The position numbers and the translations under genes are program-made. Of a stretch of DNA of 64,000 nucleotides, positions 24,101 to 36,100 are shown one piece after another. The stretch comes from Pycnopodia helianthoides. Its lineage: Eukaryota > Echinodermata > Asteroidea > Forcipulatida > Asteriidae. The DNA is taken from positions 16,083,952-16,147,951 of the forward strand of contig CM063252.1 of the NCBI GenBank assembly GCA_032158295.1. The letters are read 5' to 3'. Numbering within the stretch: the stretch's first letter is position 1; each line of letters opens with the position of its first letter. A model generated the notes under the pieces. The model was not told the origin of the DNA, did not search any database, and worked only from the letters and a program-made list of their open reading frames with translations.

Positions 24101-27100
24101 TTTAGTTACTTGAATGAAGGACAAGTCTTATTCTTTTGTTGGTTCGTAACATATTTTACTTTCATATATTTCATGGCTAAATTCTTTTTACTTGCCTAAC
24201 AATACAATATAATTTTTATAGCCATGAACTACATTAACCTCCTACTGTCAGTGACTCTTGGCAACATTTCCAGTGAGTTGACCAACATTTGAAACCATTC
24301 GACTGCCAAGGTGTGTACTGTGGCACAACTGTGCACAGAACTAACTGTGTACTGTGTACATGCATTCCCTCATGGTATCATATTGCAGGCTGGCATAGTT
24401 GATCTATCATTCAAAACCACTTGAATGGTATTGAATGGTCAGACAGCAAGAGGGTTAAAGTAAAGTATTTGACGAAACAGAATTGCGCATGTAAAACTCA
24501 ATATGGTCGGGACCAACTTGGTCCAGAAGTTTCGAATACACGCGAGACATGCACAGTCTAGGTACTATGCAGAGGTGTTTTGTTCCCACTGTACCCTAAG
24601 CGCAAATGGCGTAACAAGCCTGACATTGTTTGTTTTATTTGGTTAAAGATCCCGCCTAATTAAAACATTAAAGAAGCATGTACAGTAACAGCCCATATGC
24701 ACAAGCGACGTCTTATAAATATACCGCAATGCATCCTGGGAAACCAAGTACATCTTTAAGAATAAATCAAGCTGGCAATATGGACACCATCCTGTAATTT
24801 ACATGTAACTATGCCAGGTTTTATACTTGTGTACCGCATTGCTTCAAAATCAGCGCGCCATGATGGTTGCCGTTTTTTTTGCGTGGACTTGAATTTCACC
24901 CAGAATCCTGTGCACGCCGATCTTGCGCATTGGGACATGCATGGGCTATTCAGTGGCCATACCTGTCTTCCAAGACAGTTTTGATTTTTTCCAACTTTCT
25001 CTGTTCAAGCATACTACATTTCCAATGTATGCTGTCATGGATGAGAAATTAACACTTTGTTACAAATTTCCATTTTGACTTTAATTTTTTAGAAATCCAA
25101 CTTGATTTTATTTTGTTTTTAATATGGCTAATCTCTGTAACCAAAATTTGAAGTAAATACAGAATATGAACGTGCATTGTACAGCGATGTACAAAAGGCT
25201 TTAATTTTGGCTTTAATTTTTTAGAAATCCAACTTGATTTTATTTTGTTTTTAATATGGCTAATCTCTGTAACCAAAATTTGAAGTAAATACAGAATATG
25301 AACGTGCATTGTACAGCGATGTACAAAAGTATGAAACTACATGTAGATGACTGTGCCAACTTTACTTCAAGCCCAGTTCATACTAGATAGATAGCTCTGA
25401 GCTAGATAGCTCAGTTGGTAGAGCACCGGTACGTTAATCCGGAGGTCGTTGGTTCGATTCCTGCTCTAGTCAATATTTCTTTGTTCAACCCCAAATTATA
25501 TAAACAAAAATTACCCAGTCAGTCTTCCTTGTGGTTTATGATTGGATGTTTTTCAATTGTCAGGATTGTGGCGCAGGGAATTCGCTTCGCTTCTCGCAAT
25601 TTGCATGAAGTATGAACTGGGCTTTGTACATGAACGTGTAGGCTCCTTGCAAATGACGCCATTGCCAATCGACACTCCATTAATACAAATGCTTGTATGG
25701 CGGATTGGAGAGACAAACAGCGTGGCATGTCTGCAAAGGGTCTACTTTTGGATAATTGAAGTAGCTGTGAGAATGCTTTCTCTTGTGGTTCCCCCTCCTT
25801 TGGTTTATAACAGGCCGGCCCAAACAAAGCATGTGCAATATTGACTGGCTAGCTGAAAATATTGTATTGTTTCAGAAATTTACGAAAAAATGTCATAGGT
25901 ATATAGTATGTTGTAAACATACATACACCTGTACATGTACGATTTGATTTGTTTGTTTTGGAGTGAACCCTTTGGAGACCGTAGCGGCCGCAATCGGCTT
26001 GTGCCAAAATGCCCATAGCGGCCGCAAACGGCCACAAAATGTGACCTATACTTTCGCATCGCCTCAAGAGGGTCAAAGAAAAGGTATCGGACCGAATTGA
26101 CACGTTTCCAATGTTTCCCATGTAACCATGGAATCTACCACTCTAGGACTAAACCATGTGTTTCTGTTTCTTAATAATCTTGCAGACTTTTTCCCTGAAA
26201 ATAATGATGCAAAAAAAATCAACAAGATTAGCAATGACTGGGCGTATGCTGATGATTATACAAATTGAATGGTCTCTAAAGGGTTAAATATAGTTCGCCA
26301 AAATTGGCAGTCAACTAAAGTACTTTAATTTTGTGTTGTTGTTTTTTTTAAAACAGAGCTATGTGGCCAATATTCTGATTGCTGTGAACCCGTACAAAGA
26401 GATGAGCAGTCTGTACGCAAAGGATAAGATCAAACACTACAACGGGAAGTCGCTCGGTGTGCTGCCGCCCCATGTATTTGCCATCGGTAAGTTAGCCGGT
26501 CCCCAATGTGATGTGTTGGGTTTCCTTTTTCTGGAGTCGCAGAATGCAGAAAAATTGCTGAATAAGTTTGTCTGCTTAGTGAGAATTAGGAACACTACAA
26601 TGGGAAGTCGCTCGTGTGCTGCGCCCCATGTATTTGCCATCGATAAGTTAGCCGGTCCCCAATGTGATGTGTTGGTTTCCTTTTTCTGGAGTCGCAGAAT
26701 GCAGAAAAATTGCTGATAAGTTTGTCTGCTTATGGGAATTAGGAGGGAGCCATCTGAAATGGTATCATCACATAGTATTTGAGGCTGGTAAACCTAATGA
26801 TGTGCTGAAAGGGTGTGCACAACATTGGCAAGATTAAAGATTTGCGCATAACTTATGAGGTAAGATGGTCATGGTGGAAAACTTCCCTTGAAATAATTTT
26901 GCTTGAAAGCTATAGTTTTTAGGGAAATGAGTAAAACAATAAGTTTTGATCTCGCGTGCCCAAAACCCGATGTTTGAAAACAGTGGAAACATATAATGTG
27001 AGTTGTTCACTATTTTCGCAAGGGGTCAATATACAGTAATGAAGGACATGAAAAGGTTCAGAGGACATGCTGTGCTGTCTTGTCGCACGTCAGTTAAACG

Positions 27101-30100
27101 ATGATGTCCTGCAATAACGTGATGGTGTTTTCATTGTTGCTTTCAGCTGACAAGGCGTTCCGTGATATGAGAGTAACCAAACAGAGCCAGTCCATCGTCG
27201 TGAGTGGGGAATCGGGAGCGGGAAAGACGGAGTCCACCAAATATATCCTAAGGCAAGTGTTTCACTGCTAGATAGGGGAAACGGGTAATAATAATAATAA
27301 TAATAATAATAACTGTATTTATATAGCGCCTTTTGCCAAAGGATACAAAGCGCTCAGTATTTTTACCTGCCATGTATGTGGAGCTACATTTTTGAAGTAT
27401 GAGACCTATGCATTTATAGCACAGTGTAATGGTTTACAAGGTGCGGTGGCGCAATATGCTGCCAATCAAACCAGGAACACCGGGGCGAACCCCTTCTCTT
27501 TTCGATCAGTGCACTGGATTCTTTTACGTGCATTACACAACACACGGGACCAACGGCTTTACGTCCCATCCGAAGGACGAAGCAATAAGGTTAAGTGTCT
27601 TGCTGAAGGACACAAGTGTCACGACTGGGACTCGAACCCACACTCTGCTGAACAGAAACACCAGAGCTTGAGTCCGGTGCTCTTATCCGCTCGGCCACGA
27701 CACGCCAGGTAGAGAGAGGCAGACATGCTGACTGACCAACGGAAAGACTCCCTCCCCCGCCCCCCCCCTCTCCCCCTCACTATAATAATAATAATAATAA
27801 TAATACAGTATTTATATAGCGCCAAAATTCATGAAAAAACAAGCTCTAAGGCGCTTTACACAAATTTTTAAGGAAATGGATACACATTAAAAAGTACAAT
27901 TAAAAACAACTACAGGAACAATTTAAAATATAGGCAGGAAAAATATGTGACGAAAATCACGTAAATTGTATTTAAAAATGCTAACAAATAAAAGCCATCA
28001 TTAAAAAATGTAGAATGCACAGAAAACTAACAGTCAATAAAATACTAAGGTGCTTTACACAAATTATTAAGGAAATGGATACATTAAAAAGTACAATTAA
28101 AAACCACAACAGGAACAATTTAAAATATAGACAGGAAAATTATGTGATGAAAATCACGTAAATATGAAAAGCCATCAATGCAAAACCAAACAAAATAGAG
28201 TCAAACAAGAGAAAGTAAACAGTGTGATCCCTCTGCCCAATCCCACAGGAGATAGAAGCAAAACCGTGACCCCCCTAATAATATTCAGCTTTAAATAAGT
28301 AAGTCTTCAGAGCTGTTTGGAATTTACCAAGTGTATTCATTTCCCTGAGTTCTAAAGGGAGGGAATTCCACAGTTTTGCAGCAGATTTTCTGAAATGTCT
28401 ATCACCATAACCAACTGTTTTGGTACGCGGTACCACAAGGGTACTACTATGAAGGCCTTCAGAATCCTGAGGCAGACAGACCTTGTCGACCCAAACCTTG
28501 TCGACCCAAATATCTTTCTAATGCATACTCTGACTGTGTGCCCAATTCCATGCTTGGATCATCAAAAGCATAATTCCCCCAAACACAGGCTTGAGATACT
28601 TCAAACTTAAGTCTGATTTCCAGTTTTTTTTCTTTAAATTTTTTATTAAATGGCCTTCAAAATCCATTAAAGCATGTAGGTCAGCCCTTGTACCCGATAG
28701 AAATTGTCCTACTTTTTTTCCAAGGTCTAATAATCAAACCTGCAAATATTATAGACCTTTCTTTTGCAACGTCACAGCCCAAGTTTTTGCCAACCAAGGT
28801 TGAAAAACTATGGGAAGCCATAAATGCAAAGCAAAAACGGGTAGCCACAGTGTGTATCAATGTTACACAAATAGTCGAAAATAGTGTGGAATTTGTTGGA
28901 AACAAAACAACCAATCATGAGATGTATATTTTGTGTTAATTGAAAGTTTACAGAAAATGTTGAATTTGGTCACAACATCTGTACCCGTGATTTAATTTTT
29001 TTGCTAATATTCGGCGCGTCCATGCCAACCAGCGCGGTTTGTTGATCAACAAAAGAAAGGTCTGTACATACCCTATCTGCCCCACTGTATTAAAGTGGTG
29101 CTCTTACACCTCCCTCAAGCCTTCCTACATGTCCTACATGACTCTTGACTCTTGACTCTAGGTACCTGACTGAGAGCCACGGGCAGGGAGCAGGGACCAT
29201 AGAGCAGCGCATCGTGGAGGCCAACCCTCTCCTGGAGGCATTCGGTAATGCCAAGACCATGAGGAACAACAACAGCAGCCGCTTCGGCAAGTTTGTGGAG
29301 ATGCACTTCAGTGACAAGGTACCAATCCTTCTATCGGTGCTAAAAAAAAATGTTGTGTCTTGATTTTGCTATAACGTTATATCTCATACGTAAGACTCTG
29401 TGCAAAAAGTGTCACATTTTTTTGCCATTGGATTTGTGTGTAGTACTGGGATAGTTACTGAGGATGGTGCATCCAATGTAGAAATAAGCAGCCAGGGTTC
29501 TTCCATACTTATACATCCGCCCTGGCGGGATTATTTTCCTGGAATTGCCGGAACCATTTTTCTTTGAGAGTACTACTGGCAGAAAGAAACCATGCCTTAA
29601 CAAAGCCAAGTGAACAAAGATTCTGTTGGAAGCACCAAGATTTTGTGTATCTCTTTCGAAAAAGTACCATATTCACTGACCTCGACATGGCACCCAATTG
29701 GGCCCATGGCCGGACGGTCGCCAATTGAGCCCATGGCCTGAACCATCAGCCCCATACAAAGAGGCACAACGTTCCCTCATTTTGCCAACTAGTAGTGTTA
29801 GTGCACCTGCGCGATGTGCAATTGACATATTTCATGGGAAGGGTGTATTGATTGCTCGCCATGCTGGAGTACTTACCAAACACATATTACTAAAACTGTC
29901 TGGACATATGCTACGAAGCGCAACACTAGAAATGTAAAGTCAGTCAGAAAGGTTTTTAGGCTGTGCAGCTATAGTTTGTTACATTAATTTAAAATGTCAT
30001 GTGATAAACCACAAGGGAAACTGACTGGGTAAGTTTAAAATAATTTGAGGTTGAACAAAGAAAAATTGACTAGAGCTGGATTTGAACCAATGACCTCCAG

Positions 30101-33100
30101 ATTAACGTGATTATCGAGTTAAAAAATGGTAGAAATGCAAGACAGTTGCACTGTGGTAGGTAACGTGTACAGTTGAATAATTTTGCCTTTGGATCCGTTT
30201 TTTTGTTTCCCCTATTATAGTTTAATGTTGTCGGCGGCTACGTCTCCCATTATCTCCTGGAAAAACCTCGCGTCATCTGGCAGAACATTGAAGAGCGCAA
30301 CTATCACATCTTCTACTATCTCTGTGCGGGGGCGCCAGACAATGTGTGCAAGGAGCTCGGCATCAAGACCCCAGATGACTTTCAGGTACGTTTGGGGGCG
30401 GGGGGGGGGGGGGTGACAGTTGATCGATGTCTGATTATCAAGATGACATGATCTCCTACATGTCATCTTGATAATCAGTGATCGAGTCCGATGAACATAT
30501 CGATATCGTCCGACCGTGTGATCGTGTCCGCAAATCTGCACACATTATTTCTCTGGCCGGAACTGCTTTCAGTGCTGATAATAGACGCAATAAAATGTCC
30601 ACACTCTGGTACAGTGGTAGTATTCTTTGTCCCCCCACAAAAATTATTATGTGGATTATTAAATTACAGGCTATTTATTTCTTAACCACTTCGAGTCAGT
30701 GTTCAGGGAAAAGACAGTCCGTGCCAACCTGCGGTATTATTTTTCAGAGCTTTTGGAATAATCGTATTCCTTGATAAAGGAAAGACATCGAAGGTTCTCA
30801 TAATAAGCACCTCGAGATTTGATCTTATCTGGTGAGAAAATAATGATTCGGCACTCACCGTGATTTGGAGAACCTTGGCCGTGAGCCACGGATGATAATC
30901 TGCCATGGTGTGCTGGAACCTCGGAACCTTTGAACTTTGACCTCCCATTGAGCTGAATACAATGATGAACAATGGTGGCAGCCTATTTATTCTTGTATGC
31001 CACATTTGTACAACAGCGGGACAAAGATGCAACATTTTTGCAAAATTGTGATACAAACGTTTGTACACTGACGCTACAGGTTTTCTGTTTTTTGTCCGGG
31101 GCTGATATTTGTTTACTGTTTGGAGGGGCATTACAATGATACGGCAAATTTGTATTGTATGACATTATTCTATTGTATTGCGAAATAAGCCCCCAGTCCA
31201 GTCCGCATAAAAAAAATTCTCGTTGCTAATGTGCATTTTTGTTCGTTCTTGCAGTACCTGAAGAATGGCAACACAATGTACTTCACTAACAAAGAAACTC
31301 AGAAGAACGTACCAGATGACAGGAAAAGCAAACTGGTAAGTAAGGTCGTCATAAACTCTTTTTTCTTTCATTATTTTCTTGCAACTGCGATGACCAATTG
31401 AGCCCAAATGTTCACAGGTTTGTTATTTTATGCGTATGTTGGGATACACCAAGTGAGGATACTGGTCTTTGGCAATTACCAAAAGTTTACCTGCCATTTA
31501 GCGTTAGTTTTTTCTGTTGTTTTGTTCTGGTGTTTTGGTTTTTTTTTTTCAATAGACAGTTTCATCTCTGATTTGTATTAGGCAAGCAAATCTTTCACTT
31601 CTTTATACCTACACCTTGGGACCTTTATTTATTGTATGCTGGTTAACCGTGCTTCTGGTGGCATGGGTGGCTTGTTCGTAAACTGCTCGCCTCTCACCAC
31701 TGTGGTCCCTGGTTCGATTCCCGGGCTGAGGCCATTTGTTAATAGAGTCGTGTGTTGGTTCTCTCCTTTGCCACGAGGGTTTTTCTCAGGGCCCTCAAGT
31801 TTTCCTCCCTCCGGAAAAATCAAACACTTTTGATCTTAGGCTTTGCTCTGCGGTCTTGCATAGCTGGCTCGATGTGGCTGGCTGCCAAAGCCGCCGTTGC
31901 AAGCCTGCTGCTCGAACACGCTGTAGCCGCGTCTTCCGCAATTCAGCTTCTCAGCTGCGAGTAAGGATGATTAGCCAACCCAAATTATTATTATTGTAAC
32001 AGCTTTATGAAATTGGGCTATTATGCTAATTTTTGTTGCACAAGGTTTGTAAAGTTGATCAGTATTGCCTTTTTAAAAATCTGACTACTCCATGTATCTG
32101 TATTTTTCTTCACTCTTCTTTTGATGGTTTCTGTGTTCTGATGCTATTGTCGGGTAAGGGGCACTTAGTGTGATTCACTGATTGCATGGCTGTGAGTGTT
32201 TATTGTGGACAGGGCTCGAATTTGACACTGGACCGCAGGCCCGAGGCCAGTGATTTTAGCATTGGGCCAGTAAACTCATGACCAGACAAGTCCGGCAGTC
32301 TTGTGGTTTCAATTCAATAACAATTCATGTACAGTACATGTACCTCACTCTATAATGTTTTGAACAGAAACACATTATGTTCAAATGTTGACTTTGACGT
32401 TTGTCTTAGTGCTTGTTCAATTAAATGCAAGTTAAACTGTGCAAGGAAGTGTTTTCTCAGTATGAATCTGGTCTCGTAAAATTATTTCTGGTCCAGTAAA
32501 CATTTTGATATACAAGTCCTGTGGTCTTGTGGATTTTCCCCCCAAATTCGAGCCCTGATGGAGCATGTCTCCAGTCAAGGTTTTAGCCAGGGTTTGGTAA
32601 AAGGGTGTCCAAATTTACTGGAAATAAAAAAAACCTGGATGTCCAAACTGTTCGCTTACATGTACCATACATTTACATGTAAATGACAGCTAAAAAAAGG
32701 GTGTCCAGATTTAAAACAGGGTGTCCAAAAAGACGCCCCTCTGGCTAACACTATGTGTGAAGAAAAAAAACGTAGGCCTATAGCAGTGTTCTGCCCACAG
32801 TGGTCGGTGCCGGAAATTCTGCCCGGCACTCAGGATTCCCCTAACCACCACTGGCAGAATTTTCTCTGTTTCCTACCACCCCCCTCCCTTTTTCCAAAAT
32901 GTTAAGTCCAACTTGCAATTTCCTTTTAAAGGTTTTCAACGAAATGTAAAATTGCATTTTATTCCCCCCCCCGACCCCAAAAAAAAAAAATGATATCCAA
33001 AGTTATAAATTTTGAGTACTTCTTTGGTTTGAGTCAATTTTTTATGATCTACCAAGTAGCTGATCCACCTCACAATGGTTTCAAGGGAAACATTTTTCCG

Positions 33101-36100
33101 CCACTCAAGAAATCCTGGGCAGAACCCTGCTATAGGAGCCAATTGATGTTTGAAAGCTTTGCATGATGTGGATATAAGGAAGTGACTATTAGTAGTAAAC
33201 TTGCGGGTACATCCAGGTATTGATCCCTTATCCGGAGGAGTGATAGCTCTTATTGTTCATGGCATTCACTTTGTTTAAAGGAACATTACAGAATTGGTAA
33301 TTGCAAAATATACTTTTGATCACAGATTTACATAAAACTTACACGGTCTAATGATGATGATGATAGTAGAAAACATCCCTTGAAATATTTCTGTCTGAAA
33401 TGCCATATTTGATGAGAAATGAATAAACTAATTTTCCGATTGGAGTTTATCGCTCAGTGAGCGTTTTATTCGTTTGTTTAACCTATATGATTTCATGCAA
33501 ATGTGTAATCGGTTTTTCACTATTTTCTCGTGACCCAGATGGCCGATCGATTGCAAACTTCTACACATTTGTCAGTTTATGTATATGGTGGATTACATAA
33601 AGTGCTTACACTGCCAGCAACTGTTTTGTTAGCAAAAACCAATTCTGTAATGTTCCTTTAAGAGCACCCTTTAGTTTGATCCACCAGTGGAGCCCATTTC
33701 TGTGACCCCCAAACTGCCCCTGAATCCAGCAGGGATATTCCCCAGAGATCTTCTTCACACTCTGACGCAGCACCATGGTGAATCCTCTGAACCCAAACTG
33801 TATTCAATTTAAAATAGTTTATCAGCAATAAAGTTGGTGTTTGTTTGTACGAGACATGCACACACACAGTTACGCACCGTTCAATGCAGCAAACTTCTCT
33901 GGGTGCACGTGGGTCCATGTATAGATAGTTCCCAGTAGACGCCATCTTTACGGGCAAATTGAATTTTGGCATGCAGGTGCGTCAAACACTCAACTTATTA
34001 ACGCAGCCGCATTGTTCACTGACCAATCCTGCAGTGAGTTTCGTGAAATGCGCGCATGTTGCACGCCGTTCTCACACGAAACGCACGACTGTTTGTTCTA
34101 AACTGCCCGTAAAGATGGCCGATTTACGTCATACTGCAACCTATCTATACTGCACTCCATGTATTCCATGTATGTATCGGGCTCTGATATAATTACCGCC
34201 GGGCTGATTACCGCACTGCATGTAAGGAGCATGTAAGGAGAGGTTCAGATGGTACAAGTCAAACGGCTAGTCAGGCCTGGAATTTCATCTCTGAGAGGGA
34301 AAAGTCATTTTACAAAGGGCACTTCCATTCATGGTTTTAGCCAGGATTTGGTAAAAATTTGTGTCAAAATTTTCTGGAAATCTAAAAACCGGTTGTCCAA
34401 ATTGTTCACATACAATACATTTACATGTAAATGACAGATAAAACTGGGTGTCCAAATTGTTCACATACAATACATTTACATGTAAATGACAGATAAAACT
34501 GGGTGTCCAAATTGTTCACATACAATACATTTACATGTAAATGACAGATAAAACTGGGTGTCCAAATTGTTCACATACAATACATTTACATGTAAATGAC
34601 AGATAAAACAGGGTGTCCAAATTGTTCACATACAATACATTTACATGTAAATGACAGATAAAACAGGTGTCAAATTAATAGGGTGTCCAAAGACACCAGA
34701 CACCCTCTGCTAACACTATGCTTCCATTGGAAAATCTTGAAAGTCTATTGGAAGCTTTGAAGGGCACCAAGGCCGAGACAGGGCACAGGCCAAGACCAGG
34801 GCACCAAGCAAGACCAGGGCACCAAGGCCAGACCAGGGCACCAAGGCCAAGACCAGGCACCAGGCCAGACAGGGCACCAGGCAAGACCAGGGCACCAAGC
34901 AAGACAGGGGCACCAAGGCCAAGACCAGGGGCACCAAGGCAAGACCAGGGCACCAAGGCAAGACCAGGGGCACCAAGGCCAAGACAGGGGCACCAGCAAG
35001 ACCAGGGGCACCAAGCCCAGACCAGGGCACAGAGGCCTGGCCTCGTGTAATTCCAGGCCTGATGTATGCATCATATTCATATTTCGAACACTGGTGCACA
35101 TGTGATTGGTGTAACAGGAAGGTCTTACATTTCACAAGTGTTTTTGTACATGTATGGATGTAATTCAGGCATGAGATTTATCAGGATTTTCCCTGATTTC
35201 AAGTGGTTTTGAATGATAGATCAAACTATGCCAGCCTGCAATATGATACCATGAGGGAATGCATGTACACAGTACACAGTTAGTTCTGTGCACAGTTGTG
35301 CCACTGTACACAACCTTGGCAGTCGAATGGTTTCAAATGGTTAGTCAACTCACTGGAAAATGTTGCCAAGAGTCACTGACAGTAGGAGGGTTAAAGGAGT
35401 ACAACAGTCACCAAAGGGAGAAGGAAATAGTCCACATTGTGTCCGAACCTGTAGTTCTGTATTTCTGGTGATGCACAGAGTCTTTAAACCTCCAAAATTT
35501 GTAATATCTGGGAGGTTCCGGGTCTAGGATAAGGGGGAACCCAGGCCGGCAAGCCATTTTCAGGAATTTTCACTTTGGCAAATCTTATCCCTGATAATTC
35601 TCTGGAATTGATGTTATAAATTAGATCTACACAGACATGTAGTTACAAAATAGTGTATCTCCGACACCCAATGTGCACATTCTTTGACATCTTAGTGTTA
35701 AAGTCACTGAACTCTGGACAATCCTTCCTCAATGCCCCATGATTGGTTGCATAACCTGCTACCAACCACCCACTCATCATCACACACAACCAGGCAACCA
35801 CCCACCCCTAGACTTGCCCTAGTCCGAGCTGGACATACATGTAGGTATACTAGGGGATAACAAAAAAAGGGGGCCTGCAATTTCATCCCATTACACACGC
35901 ACTGTGCACCGTCCCATGTAACACACTCTGTTCCACTGTAAGAGGTACACATTCTTTGACATCCTCTCACCGTCTTGCCTTACAGTACAAGAAGCACGGA
36001 AGCCTGTACGATATACACCTGGACGACTTCAGCGGTTATGCACGCGTAGAGGGCGCCATGAAGAAGATCGGCTTGGAAGACAAGGAGAAGATGAATATAT

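Larger units (their letters stand above)
19851..26356. other. MYO6 intron 3: many short elements, no exon seen
   Basis: It contains several GGCCGATTTCACAAAG-type elements (about 20091-20239 and 20553-20705), SINE S2 (21119-21430), element H (22693-23010), family B copy 3 (23118-23511), element J (23731-24069), family D (24234-24458), a 131-bp tandem duplication (25072-25330) and a second S2 (25397-25550). Confidence 0.6.
31336..35985. other. MYO6 intron 8: repeat-dense, no exon seen
   Basis: It contains a tRNA-like segment (about 31637-31735, B box GGTTCGATTCCC), element I (32212-32557), a family K element (about 32575-32757), element J copy 2 (32777-33136), family B copy 4 (33275-33661), element G (33922-34147), the nested K element (34330-34720), a GC-rich array (34755-35045) and a truncated family D (35201-35394). 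Confidence 0.6.

Noticed and set aside
25397..25480. tRNA-like sequence, possible tRNA-Asn.
   Set aside because: Acceptor and T stems have mismatches and the SINE tail follows directly; the same module recurs in decayed form across the window.
34675..35135. Gly/Leu/Pro-rich open frames on both strands.
   Set aside because: Products of the GC-rich array; no start context or splice support.
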